Assembly (NCBI GenBank): GCA_051294375.1
Contig: CM119271.1
Location: forward strand, 12,121,620-12,185,619
From: Paraspadella gotoi
Taxonomy: Eukaryota > Chaetognatha
DNA length: 64,000 bases
Direction of reading: 5' to 3'
In this document: positions 49,229 to 61,458 of the stretch, one piece after another
How the letters are laid out: each line of letters begins with the position of its first letter
Position numbering within the stretch: the first letter of the stretch is position 1
The notes under the pieces: generated by a model
Told to the model about the DNA's origin: nothing
The model's input: the letters and a program-made list of their open reading frames with translations, nothing else
Database searches by the model: none
Translations under genes and position numbers: made by a program

Positions 49229-49470
49229 GTAACCCCTAACTAAAATTTAAAACCTAAAAACTAATTTAATTCTGAATTTAAGCTGAAATAGGGCTCTTTT
49301 AGAAAATATAGTCAAGGAATAATCTCTTTATCTCGTGTTACTAATTCTGGATTTGAACCATTAATTCAGGAACTAAAGGTCAAAGAAAAAAAATTGAAAT
49401 CTGACAAAAAAGGAAATAGATATTTGATGGATGATTGGGTAGAGATTGAAGCATGAGGGTTGGTGGAGAG

Positions 49471-49544
<74 letters not shown>

Positions 49545-50136
49545 ACAGATGCCCTTTGAGTGGCCTGTAAAACGTGAAGAGACTTGGAAGGACAAAATTA
49601 AAATCTCGCTTGAAAAAAACACGTGATAGAGAAGAATATAGAAAATAGAGAAGAAAATAGGGAAGAAAATAAAGAAGAAAATAGAGAAGAACATAAAAAA
49701 TAATTTAGAGACGAAAATAGAGAAGTAAATAAAAAAATAATAGAAAAATAGCAAAAAAATCAGATAAGAAAAAGAGGAAAAAATGAGAATCATTTCCAAG
49801 AAATGAGACAAACTTTAGAAGACTGACTTTGTCGGTCCTGAATGTTTAAGTTTAAAAAATTATAAAAAATATTCATTACAGTCTTAAAAGATATTCTTTT
49901 TAAAATTCTGCCACAGATTCTGGTAATTAGCAATGTAGCAGTTCTGCGCTGCACGCAGATGTGCAGCAGCGCATGTAGTGAAGTAGTGGCAGCAGTGCAG
50001 TTGCAATTGAAGGAAGAGATTAATGCCGGAGGGAGAAGCGAATGAATTTCCATAGGAGATTCCTCTCTCCCTCTCTCTCCCTCTCCTCCCTCCCTCTCCC
50101 TCTCTCTCTCCCTCTCCCCTCTCTCTCTATTAAGGC

Positions 50137-50722
50137 GTAGTAAAATTTTTAAATTAACTTTAATTAAAATTCTAAAAGTGAGGAACGAATAACATTATAC
50201 TAACGAACATTTATGTGTAAAAAATTTGTATTCTAAATCTTACAATTTATGCAGTAGGCCGTATTTATACATAGTACACACTAATCCAATAAATGTTAAC
50301 ATTTCAAAATATTTTTTTTGCAGATTTGGATCCGTCATGAAAGTTGATATAAAGAAATATAACTCTCAATTCAGTTGGTCAAATATCAAATATATTTTAA
50401 GCTGAAAATTAAAATTTTATATATTAATTTTTTTTAACCCTTTTAATGAAAAAGATTTTTAAAATGAATTATATTTTTGGCGAAATGCTATATTTTTCTT
50501 TTATCAACTTTAGACGAGGAATTTAAATCTGCAATCAAAATTAAGAAAAGCCTATTTTGAAATTTTTCGATTTATAAGGATATTACTATATATATATATA
50601 AATATAGCCTACTGCGAAATGTAAAACACATAAAATTAATTTTTTTTACAAATTAATGTTCACTCTGAGTATTTGGTCAGAATTGACTTAATAGAATTTT
50701 CATACGTAACTTCCACTACGGT
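50137..50722 (+). mobile_element. Fold-back MITE (AAGGCGTAGT family), copy g (palindrome partner of copy f)
   Basis: Begins AAGGCGTAGTAAAATTTTTA at about 50132 and ends near GTAACTTCCACTACGG (50706-50721). Same insertion as copy f, seen in the other arm. Confidence 0.7.
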
Positions 50723-50822
50723 CTACTTTCTAAGCTCTCCTTTCTCACTGACTCTCTCTGCACCCCTCTCCCTCTCTCTCTCTCTCTTTCTCTCTCTCAA
50801 TCTCTTTCTCTCTATTTCTCCA

Positions 50823-50855
<33 letters not shown>

Positions 50856-50943
50856 TCCCCAGGGAAAAAAGACACGGATTACCAGCCTCGGCTAATTATC
50901 AGCGTCGCGTATTAGCGCCAACAATCTTTAGCAGCGCCGCCCG

Positions 50944-51006
<63 letters not shown>

Positions 51007-51645
51007 AGAGAGATAAAAGGTCGGTTTAGAAAAAAAGCGAAAGGATTCCAAGCTCGGTTGCCATGGAAACGAAAGGACAACAAAACAAACTCTCGTTTTT
51101 ACTACATCGGTGAGGCTGAGCGAGGTGGCCGGGTGAGGTGGCCAGGTGAGGTGGCCAGGTGAGTTGGCAGAGGATGGGTGAGTTGCGTAAGAGAGGAAAT
51201 CCTACTGCGGAAACTATTTCAATTACTTTGAACAAACTTTGGACAAACTTTGGACAAACTTTTCGCCATATGTATAAAACGCTAGATGTTTCGTTTCGGG
51301 CCTTATTTTCCCAGAATGCCCCCCCCCCATTTTAAATATTTGGAATTTTAAGTTTTAACGATTTTGTCGGAGGTGAGGGTTAGTAGGCACCATTGGGAAA
51401 TTGATCTCGGTACAATTGGGGATCAATCTTGGTACAATTGGGGTTCGATCTCGGTACCTAATGGACATGACTGATGGTATTACTCGATGTCTCAAGTGTA
51501 GGAGACTGGCTTATAGGCGGAGTGAACATTTAGCTATGCCCCACTATTGCAAAAAGATAAAGTCAGTTATGACAAAACTACTACTACAACAACTACAACA
51601 ACAACAACAACGCCGCCAAACAACCCTGTGACTAAACCCGCTCAC

Positions 51646-51831
51646 CAATGAAGAGACTCAAATCCGTCTGAGTTTCACAATCCACAGACTTTTTTCTGAT
51701 TCTTGTAATTTGAGCGTTTTTTGCTGCGCCCCTCTCTCGGGCGTCGATTTGGCATCGCGACCTGTGTCCGGCGTCGCTCGACCGTCGCGCCCTCTCTTTT
51801 CGAATTTCGGAGAATCCGTCGCGGTTGCCAT
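51646..51831 (-). pseudogene. Inverted copy of MCF2L-like exon 1
   Basis: 186 bp against 184 bp in the left arm. One extra base in TTTTTTCTGATTC and one in GCGCCCCTC break the frame. It is either an assembly duplicate or the sequence of the other haplotype with errors. Confidence 0.7.
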
Positions 51832-52895
51832 GACGACGGGCGACGACGAATTATTACTAGAACTTTGGTAAATACGTTTGTTAGTTGGTTAGTTAGTTAG
51901 CTTAGTTAGTTAGTTAGTCTCTTAGTTAGTTAGTTAGTCTGTTAGTTAGTCTGTTATTTAGTTAATTAGTCTGTTAGTTAGTTCGTTAGTTAGTAAGTCT
52001 GTTAGTTAGTTAGTTAGTCTGTTAGTTAGTTAGTATTTTATTCTGTTAGTTAATTAGTTAGTTAGTTAGATAGTTAGTTATTCTGTTAGTTAGTTTGTTA
52101 GTTAGTCTGTTAGTTAGTTTAGTTAGTTAGGTAGTTTAGTTAGCTCTATCGTTAGTAGTATTCAATTCATTCTTAAACCCGAGCACGAGTTGTTTTTCAG
52201 ATTCGGTGACGTTTTATTTTTGGTTAAATTCGATCCTTTTTCCCCGAGGTGGACCTTTTTAGAAATTTGACTTTATGTCGCTTTTTTTTTTCTTTCTCAA
52301 TCGAATTTAAAATTATATTTCAAAGTCATACGTAAAAAGTTTCCAGGATTTTCTTTCTTTCTTTTTTTCTCCTTTTCTTTTTTTTCGTCTTTTTTTTTTG
52401 TTTTTATTCGCGAAAAAAAAAAATATTTGGAGTCAATAGTCAAAAGTCAGGAATGCGAATAAATAAACTCTAAAGGATCCGAACTTTTTGTTTAGCTATT
52501 TTTAACGACATAGAATTTCGATCGTTTGGATTCTATCATTTTAATTGTAACAAAATTATATCATTATTTGTCGCGCTTGTAATATTCTTTCCGTACGATT
52601 TCTTTGGAAGAAGAATCATTGTTGTTTCAGATTTTTGAAAAATTTGGGTTTTTTTTTCCTTTATTTTATTTGTTTATTTATTCATTTGGCTTTGTTTATT
52701 ATTTTGGGGGTATTTTAAAATATTATTGCGCGATATCTATCCGTAAGAAGTTATTTAAAGAAAAAACTGTTTAAAATATAAATAGTGTAATAAATCCCTT
52801 TTACTATAATTATAATCATATTAATGGAGTTTTAATCTAAGACGAATATCAAAAAAAAATGTCACTTCCTTGGAATTATTATTGATTGTCGAATC

Positions 52896-52988
<93 letters not shown>

Positions 52989-53577
52989 GTCAATGCGGGT
53001 TTTCCTTGGTATTTTACAACACTCAACGTGGCCTTACTTGTTGTTGTTTGTTGTCGTCGTCGTTTGAAAAAAAACTTTTAATTTCGGGTGAAACATGCGC
53101 ACCCAATTTTCGCTTTGCTTTGTAAACGCAGCCTTTAGTTTTGTACATTCAATCGTTAGTTTTTGTCCACGTAGCTATTAAATATTTTCAAACCCGCAGC
53201 CTTCAGATTTGTATATGCAACCATTAGTTTTGCAAACGCGGCCTCTTAGTTTTGGCAGCTTTTAGCTTTGAGACTTAGAGCCCTTAACTTAGTTCGTACA
53301 GCCTTCGCCATGTACGTCCAAGCTTTGTTAACTTTAACATTCAGATTTAAGCCTTGTACACTCGGCTTTTAGCTTTGAGACTTTGAGCCCTTAACTTAGT
53401 TCTTCAGCCTTCAGCCCTGTACGTCCTAGCTTTGTTAACTTTTAAAATTCAGCTTTAAGCCTTGTACATCGAGCTTTTTTACTTTATGCGTTCCGGCTTG
53501 GGTTCGGTCCAAACGGCATTCAGCGACAATCAGCTTTCTGTGCAGATTTTGCGCACGAAATTGTTTTNNNNNNNNNN

Positions 53578-53592
53578 NNNNNNNNNNNNNNN
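53578..53592. other. Assembly gap (15 N) joining the two palindromes
   Basis: The gap separates the end of palindrome 1 from the start of palindrome 2. The sequences either side have no similarity. It looks like a scaffold join of two contig ends. Confidence 0.99.
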
Positions 53593-56016
53593 AAGCATAA
53601 ATTAAACTTGAGCAACTTTAAACAGTTAAAATACGAGCCCTGTTTTCTTTTGTTTGTTCAGTTACGTAATCAGGGAGACATTTTCTTTTCTAATTCTACA
53701 AAGTCACTGGCTGTCGTCGTCGTCGTCGTCGCATTCGGATTTGACGCGTTGCCAGGCGACGGGGCAAAATGCCTGACTTTTGTTTGCTCGAAAAACAAAA
53801 GTGCACCCATAATAGTAATACATAAGCCGGCTCCATCTTAGCATCCTACGTCGTTAACATTTTATGTGTCGAATTTTATTATATCGTAAAAATAATATAA
53901 TATTAAATAACAAAAGATAGAGAGAGATAGTTGTTTTTGTTGTGCTCGCGTCCCAACTCTATAGCTTACTTGTATGTTATTGAAGCAAAACTTTAATCAA
54001 ATTAAATTTCAGTTATAGTTAATTTGTATTAAGACTTAAATATTGAATATTAAATATAATAATATAAATATATTTAATATAATAATATTAAATATAATTA
54101 CCTGTGACGAAAGAGAATCGAGTTCTGATCAAATGTCGGCGACTTCGTTGATGTTTGGTTGCGACGCAGAGATGGCGTTGAGGTCCTCATCGCCGGACGG
54201 ATCTGGGGTTTGGAAGAGGTCGTCGACAAATGGAGGGATGTGGAAGGGGGAGAAAAGACAATTGTTTAATTCAAAATCAAATTATAAATCTTAAAACGTA
54301 TCAAACAATTTTACTGGCAAGATCACTATACTAAGAATTTTTTTTGTTTTATGTTATAAATCTGTTGTAATATGTGATAATCACAAATAAAAAGACTCAT
54401 CATGACTTATCATCTATTAGCTGCTTACCACTAAGTTATTACACATAATCACCACTAAATTATCCGACATTGTTTGCTCAAACTTATTTTTTAAGGGGAC
54501 CAAGTGAACAGGGGGGTAAAAAGCTGAAAACATAACGTTTGACCCTTTAACTTTTTTTTTATAATCATTTGGGAAAGTAGTTAAAAAATTTGATAAAATC
54601 AGCAAGCTTAATTTTCTTTAAAAAATCGGTAAGAAGAAAATCTTTTTCAAGTTTTAAATTTTTTTTTCTAAAAAAGGGTAAGATCTAATTTTAAAAGATT
54701 TTCAGCTTTTATCACAAAAATTTATAAGAAAAAAACTAGAAAAGAATCTAAATTTAAGGTATCGACTGATTTTATTTAAAGTTTTTTTCAAATAATTCTG
54801 TTAATTGGATGAAAATAAAACTCTTTGAAGTAATATAATATAAAAAAAAAGAAAGATTCTGTACTTTTGCTAAATTTTTAATTGTTATAATTAGGAATCA
54901 ATATAGTTTAATAATACATTTAAGGGATGAATATGAATATTAATTAATAATTATTACAGTTTTGTTTCTGTAAGAATAGAATTTAGGTTTGATTTGTCTG
55001 CTTTTAAGTAAATATAAAATATAAAAATATTAGTCTTGTAAAGCCTTTGTTCAATGAGGCTTAAACCTAAAATTGTAGCTTTGTACAGTAAAAAATAAAA
55101 ATTTGGAATTTAGTAAAAAATATTTTTTAATGCAAAAATAAAATAATGGATTATATAAATATTTAAGTAGGGTCAACTAAATGTTTCTTTCATAATTATT
55201 AAATTTTTGTTTCCGCTACAATAAGAGATAGGAATTTTTTGCTACTTTCCCGTGCAAAGAAAAATTAATGACTATAACCATTCAAATTCCTTTGATGATA
55301 GACCCTTAAGCTTATGATATCATTTTTATCACTGGGTCCCTTAAAAGAGATCAGTTTTAAAATTTTCAAATATTTAAATGAGAATCAATGTTTAAAATAT
55401 AAAATTAAAAATTAAAAAACTTTTAATGAAAAATATTAAGAAATTAACAAAAAAAACACTGCGCCCTCTATATCGAATTTTAATCAAAACAAAAAACTCA
55501 TATTCTGCCATTCTGCCATATTTCTTTGCTATTCTGCAGAGCCTCGTTTTCGTTCTCGATGTTCTTTTTGTCGGGAGAATAATATCGATATTCGAATACA
55601 GAGGACGCCACGAGTCGAAAAGGTGCGACATGAATAGATGAGATTATGAGAAAAAAAGGTTCTTTTTGAAAGGCGATGAAAAGGTGAACAAAATGAATTC
55701 ACAGTTGAACAGAAAAGGATAAGAAAAGGAAAGGGAAAGAAAGGAAAGGAAAGGAAAAGAAGGAAAGGAAAGGAGAGGAAAGAGAAGGAAAGGAAAGGAG
55801 AGGAAAGGAAAGGAAAGGAAAGGTTTCCCGAAACCACACCAAGTGAACTTAATTTTAATACTAATATTTAACCCTAATATTTTATCAAATACTATAAATA
55901 ATCTCTAACCATAATCAAATTATTAATTTTTAACCAAATCTTTAACCAAATTACTAGCCTTATTCCCTATCCGTAACTGTTACGCCGGTCATGACAAGAC
56001 ACGACCGTGGCCGTGG
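53593..56016 (+). repeat. Palindrome 2, left arm (2.4 kb)
   Basis: Reverse complement of 58998-61458. It contains an inverted copy of exon 2 of the MCF2L-like gene, AT-rich intron sequence, a GGAAA-rich run (55720-55820), the target duplication GTAAC (55973-55977) and the first 39 bp of the 5' LTR. Confidence 0.95.
54112..54212 (-). pseudogene. Inverted copy of MCF2L-like exon 2
   Basis: 101 bp, one base shorter than the plus-strand exon (a T missing in GACATTTTGATC), so out of frame. Splice sites are retained. Confidence 0.75.
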
Positions 56017-58997
56017 GACACGACGAGTTAATATCTGGCTGCTGCCTCGCCCGTTTCTCGCGAAGAAATTGATCGAATGTGAAGAAGATATCGCGATTAT
56101 TTTTAACGTTTGAAACGTCGCGAGAGAGAGAATTAGTGCCTCTCGAAAGACCCGGACGTTAAACGCTTTTAACTCACAGCGTTGGAAGTTTAATTTAAAG
56201 TCATTTTAATCTCGTTTTTAAATTCATTTTTAATCTCACGTTTTTAACCTTTTATCGTCGAAATTAAACTCATTAATTTCATCCACCGTTTTATAAACTC
56301 AAACTTTTATCTCCGTTCTTCGTCGCCAATTTGTTGATAAATAAACTTACCAACCAGTTCCAAATTCTTAGCGTCCTTTAATGAAACCAAAAGTCAGTCA
56401 ACGAATAAGTACAGCAAATCGAGAGAGGCACAAACATTAAAAACGTTGTCCATCGAACTCCTGGACATTAAAAACGTTGTCCATCAAACTACTGGACATT
56501 AAAAGCGTGGCGTCGAATTTAAAACTTCGAACGTAAAATTGAACTGGAACTACAAGGCCGGCTGGCAAAGAATGAAACCGCCGATTAACCTGAAATGGTC
56601 GGTGATGAAGGAAAACCTTTCGCCGAAAATTGATTCGTCATCGCGTTACGTCGTGTGGAGAGACTGTGAAAAGACTGTATCACTGTGAGAGACTGTGCAT
56701 CTGAAACTCGTCGTCGTTCGAATAAACGTGCGCTGCGGCCTTCATTTGATGCTGGGGACCCCTGAACCCCCCCGGCCTAGACTCCCGACGCCAAGGCAAT
56801 CAAAAATTCGACAGGCAGCGACGACGGTCGGATCTGGGCCCGACCTTTCTCTCTTGCTCTCCCTCGACGTTCCTTGGACGCGCGGCGACGACTGACACCG
56901 GAGGTTTTTCAACCTCTGGTCTACCCTTTGATTGAAGACGTTGGCTGACGAAAGAATTTGAATTTTAAGAATTGACGGCTGAAGCGCGCCGCCAGTTTGC
57001 TTTGCAACTCAGCACTGGAGACGGCGCTGCTCGCCCTTTTGAATTTTGATTTGGACGAGATTCTCATCTTTTTAATTTTGTTTTTTCTCTTCCTTACCCA
57101 GACAGAACCCCATGGCTTCGACCTCACTTCACTGGTCGCCGCACCTTCAGCCTGACGAGGAGCTGAGGGTTGCCCATCAGGCCCTGGCTGAGGAACTGTA
57201 CCTGGTGGAAAAGGAAGGAAAACCGCCTGACCATGCGCCCCGGATCCATGTTGTCACAGCTCTATGGTGCTGGAGAAAAAGAACTTGGACAGAATGATGA
57301 ACCATGAAGTAAGTGCGGCAAGGGCTACACTGAAGGCATGGGAAAATTTGATGGCATTGAAAGGAGTACCTATGGTCCCAACTATTTTGTCCTCAGCTTG
57401 TGAGACCTTGGATATCCCTTTTGGTCAAGGTGCAGTGAGGCCTGTTCCTGTTCAGGAATTTAAGGAGCCGCTGCAGATTGAAAAGGTTGTTCCAAAGGTT
57501 GGATTTTCCCTTGGTTGTATCTCTTCTGATGTGCTGAGTCAAGGAAGTATTAGAGATGGTACTGTGATGTCGCATGCCATTCCTAAGACTGAGCGGAATC
57601 AAAGCCGCCCTTGCAAGGCCACTGAGGGACAATCTTCCCACTCAAGCAGGCAGTCAAGGAGTGAGAGGGAGCGGGGGTCATCCAGCTTTGGTACTGTAAA
57701 AAGATTTGATGAGCAAGAATTTGCCCTGTCCTCTAAGTCTTATGAACAGAAGAAGATAGAGGTTGAAGACAGAAAGAGAGAGTATGAAAAGGAAAAGCTG
57801 GAACTAGAAGAAAGGCTCAGAGAATTGAATGAAAAGAGAAAAGCCAGAAAGAAGGAAGAAAGGAGAAGGAAAGCCTCCAAGGAAAAAAAGGATTTAGATA
57901 AGAAAGGAACTAAGGCTAGGTCACAAATGACAACTCAGGAGTTAGTTGAATATTTGCAAAAAAGACGCTCCTCTGAGAAAAAAGATGTCATTTGTGATAA
58001 TGATAAATGTATGACCTCTCCCAGCTCTGCTGAAGCTCAGGAGTTGAAGTCTTTTGGAAATCCAGAGACTGTTTTCTCCTTCAGTGATGGCACTTCCATC
58101 AATGCTGAAGATAAAGAACAGAAAACTGCTCAATCAAAATGTGATTTAGGATCTGTTGGTACCGCCTCTTCCAGTAAATCTGATGCAGAGGATTGGAATC
58201 CAGATCAAAGTATTGAAGAAAATGTGATCTCCTCCAGTAAAGAGCCCAAGACTACCACTGTCGAGATGGATCCTAAAACTAAGATGGCAGATAATGACTG
58301 TCAGCATTTGGCCAGTCTGACTAACCCTTTGGAAAATGTTCATGTCTTGGCGGATTACCCAGCCATGCTGAATGTCCAGAGAGTTGAGCCTGAATTGATA
58401 CCTCCACTCACCCCTGGTGTGTCGATTGTGACCCATTCTGACACAAATTTTCCAACTGCAGTGACCCTGGAGAGAGAGAAGCTGACTGATCAGCAAAACC
58501 CGGACTCCAGGCCAGAATTTGGTGACTCACCTTTTAAAAAAGGTAGGTCAAGTACCTAAGAAAAAGATTGACGGGATCTTGACAGAGGATCTGCAGCATA
58601 ACTCGTTTGGAGAAGCTGCTCCAGCTTATGAGGTTGGCCAGGGTGGTGATTTTCCCACTCTTCCATCTACTGAGTTGGAAACTGCTGATCAATTAGGTTT
58701 TTCCAGGCAGAATTGCCTGAATGAGAATCTAGAGTTGAAGAGAAATCGGGACAAGGTTGTAGCAGACATGCCTGCTAGCCATGATGCCCGGACTCTAGAG
58801 AACATAGAAATTGCGAAGTACCCCAGTCAGAGTCAGACAGAAATGAAACTGATGAGATTATTGGTGCTGATCTCTGGCACACCTACTATGGTAAAGTTGA
58901 AAATGTCACTGGTTTGGGAAGCTTGCCTTCTGAGTCAGGAGGCTTGAGGCCCAACCAGTCTGATATAGAAGACGCTGAAGATGATTGTCAGCAGCAG
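55978..58997 (+). mobile_element. LTR retroelement, copy 2 (complete 5' LTR, truncated 3' end)
   Basis: 5' LTR 55978-56436 (459 bp) starts TGTTACGCCGG and ends GGCACAAACA, preceded by target duplication GTAAC. The internal region matches copy 1 base for base apart from small indels, up to GTCAGCAGCAG at 58997. There it joins the start of the LTR in reverse (CCACGGCCACGG). Confidence 0.85.
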
Positions 58998-58998
58998 C
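57112..58998 (+). CDS. Gag-like ORF of the LTR element, copy 2
   Basis: Starts at the same MASTSLHWSPHLQPDEELRV as copy 1, loses one base near 57230 (GACCATGCGCC against GACCAATGCGCC), and is then open from 57264 to 58559, the longest clean stretch of this frame: acidic and basic coiled coil (KRFDEQEFALSSKSYEQKKI), Lys/Arg block, Ser/Asp-rich middle. A further frame 58519-58947 continues the same protein. No enzyme domain is seen. Proline-rich and coiled-coil content suits a structural protein, but I cannot prove it is Gag. Confidence 0.6.
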
Positions 58999-61458
58999 CA
59001 CGGCCACGGTCGTGTCTTGTCATGACCGGCGTAACAGTTACGGATAGGGAATAAGGCTAGTAATTTGGTTAAAGATTTGGTTAAAAATTAATAATTTGAT
59101 TATGGTTAGAGATTATTTATAGTATTTGATAAAATATTAGGGTTAAATATTAGTATTAAAATTAAGTTCACTTGGTGTGGTTTCGGGAAACCTTTCCTTT
59201 CCTTTCCTTTCCTCTCCTTTCCTTTCCTTCTCTTTCCTCTCCTTTCCTTTCCTTCTTTTTCCTTTCCTTTCCTTTCTTTCCCTTTCCTTTTCTTATCCTT
59301 TTCTGTTCAACTGTGAATTCATTTTGTTCCACCTTTTCATCGCCTTTCAAAAAGAACCTTTTTTTCTCATAATCTCATCTATTCATGTCGCACCTTTTCG
59401 ACTCGTGGCGTCCTCTGTATTCGAATATCGATATTATTCTCCCGACAAAAAGAACATCGAGAACGAAAACGAGGCTCTGCAGAATAGCAAAGAAATATGG
59501 CAGAATGGCAGAATATGAGTTTTTTGTTTTGATTAAAATTCGATATAGAGGGCGCAGTGTTTTTTTTGTTAATTTCTTATATATTTTTCATTAAAAAGTT
59601 TTTTAATTTTTAATTTTATATTTTAAACATTGATTCTCATTTAAATATTTGAAAATTTTAAAACTGATCTCTTTTAAGGGGACCCAGTGATAAAAATGAT
59701 ATCATAAGCTTAAGGGTCTATCATCAAAGGAATTTGAATGGTTATAGTCATTAATTTTTCTTTGCACGGGAAAGTAGCAAAAAAATTCCTATCTCTTATT
59801 GTAGCGGAAACAAAAATTTAATAATTATGAAAGAAACATTTAGTTGACCCTACTTAAATATTTATATAATCCATTATTTTATTTTTGCATTAAAAAATAT
59901 TTTTTACTAAATTCCAAATTTTTATTTTTTACTGTACAAAGCTACAATTTTAGGTTTAAGCCTCATTGAACAAAGGCTTTACAAGACTAATATTTTTATA
60001 TTTTATATTTACTTAAAAGCAGACAAATCAAACCTAAATTCTATTCTTACAGAAACAAAACTGTAATAATTATTAATTAATATTCATATTCATCCCTTAA
60101 ATGTATTATTAAACTATATTGATTCCTAATTATAACAATTAAAAATTTAGCAAAAGTACAGAATCTTTCTCTTTTTTTTATATTTATATTACTTCAAAGA
60201 GTTTTATTTTCATCCAATTAACAGAATTATTTGAAAAAAACTTTAAATAAAATCAGTCGATACCTTAAATTTAGATTCTTTTCTAGTTTTTTTCTTATAA
60301 ATTTTTGTGATAAAAGCTGAAAATCTTTTTAAAATTAGATCTTACCCTTTTTTAGAAAAAAAAATTTAAAACTTGAAAAAGATTTTCTTCTTACCGATTT
60401 TTTAAAGAAAATTAAGCTTGCTGATTTTATCAAATTTTTTAACTACTTTCCCAAATGATTATAAAAAAAAAAATTATATGGTCAGAACCAGCTTAAGTTA
60501 AAGGGTCAAACGTTATGTTTTCAGCTTTTTACCCCCCCTGTTCACTTGGTCCCCTTAAAAAATAAGTTTGAGCAAACAATGTCGGATAATTTAGTGGTGA
60601 TTATGTGTAATAACTTAGTGGTAAGCAGCTAATAGATGATAAGTCATGATGAGTCTTTTTATTTGTGATTATCACATATTACAACAGATTTATAACATAA
60701 AACAAAAAAAATTCTTAGTATAGTGATCTTGCCAGTAAAATTGTTTGATACGTTTTAAGATTTATAATTTGATTTTGAATTAAACAATTGTCTTTTCTCC
60801 CCCTTCCACATCCCTCCATTTGTCGACGACCTCTTCCAAACCCCAGATCCGTCCGGCGATGAGGACCTCAACGCCATCTCTGCGTCGCAACCAAACATCA
60901 ACGAAGTCGCCGACATTTTGATCAGAACTCGATTCTCTTTCGTCACAGGTAATTATATTTAATATTATTATATTAAATATATTTATATTATTATATTTAA
61001 TATTCAATATTTAAGTCTTAATACAAATTAACTATAACTGAAATTTAATTTGATTAAAGTTTTGCTTCAATAACATACAAGTAAGCTATAGAGTTGGGAC
61101 GCGAGCACAACAAAAACAACTATCTCTCTCTATCTTTTGTTATTTAATATTATATTATTTTTACGATATAATAAAATTCGACACATAAAATGTTAACGAC
61201 GTAGGATGCTAAGATGGAGCCGGCTTATGTATTACTATTATGGGTGCACTTTTGTTTTTCGAGCAAACAAAAGTCAGGCATTTTGCCCCGTCGCCTGGCA
61301 ACGCGTCAAATCCGAATGCGACGACGACGACGACGACAGCCAGTGACTTTGTAGAATTAGAAAAGAAAATGTCTCCCTGATTACGTAACTGAACAAACAA
61401 AAGAAAACAGGGCTCGTATTTTAACTGTTTAAAGTTGCTCAAGTTTAATTTTATGCTT
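58998..61458 (-). repeat. Palindrome 2, right arm (2.46 kb)
   Basis: Reverse complement of 53593-56016. The first 39 bp are the LTR start in minus orientation, ending at 59036, followed by target duplication GTTAC (59037-59041) and host intron. The arm continues without a break into unique sequence at 61459 that carries exons 3 and 4 of the MCF2L-like gene, so this arm is the one anchored to the chromosome. Confidence 0.95.

Larger units (their letters stand above)
48375..53577 (-). repeat. Palindrome 1, right arm (5.2 kb)
   Basis: Reverse complement of 40195-45414. It begins at the natural continuation of the element (GTCAGCAGCAG|GCTGCTCCG) and ends at the N gap. It carries inverted, mostly frameshifted copies of MCF2L-like exon 1, the SINE and MITE copy g. 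Confidence 0.95.

Noticed and set aside
40195-53577. A giant inverted-repeat DNA transposon (Maverick or Polinton type) with 5-kb terminal repeats
   Set aside because: The arms contain host exons, SINEs and MITEs, there are no integrase, polymerase or capsid genes, and the loop is an LTR element.
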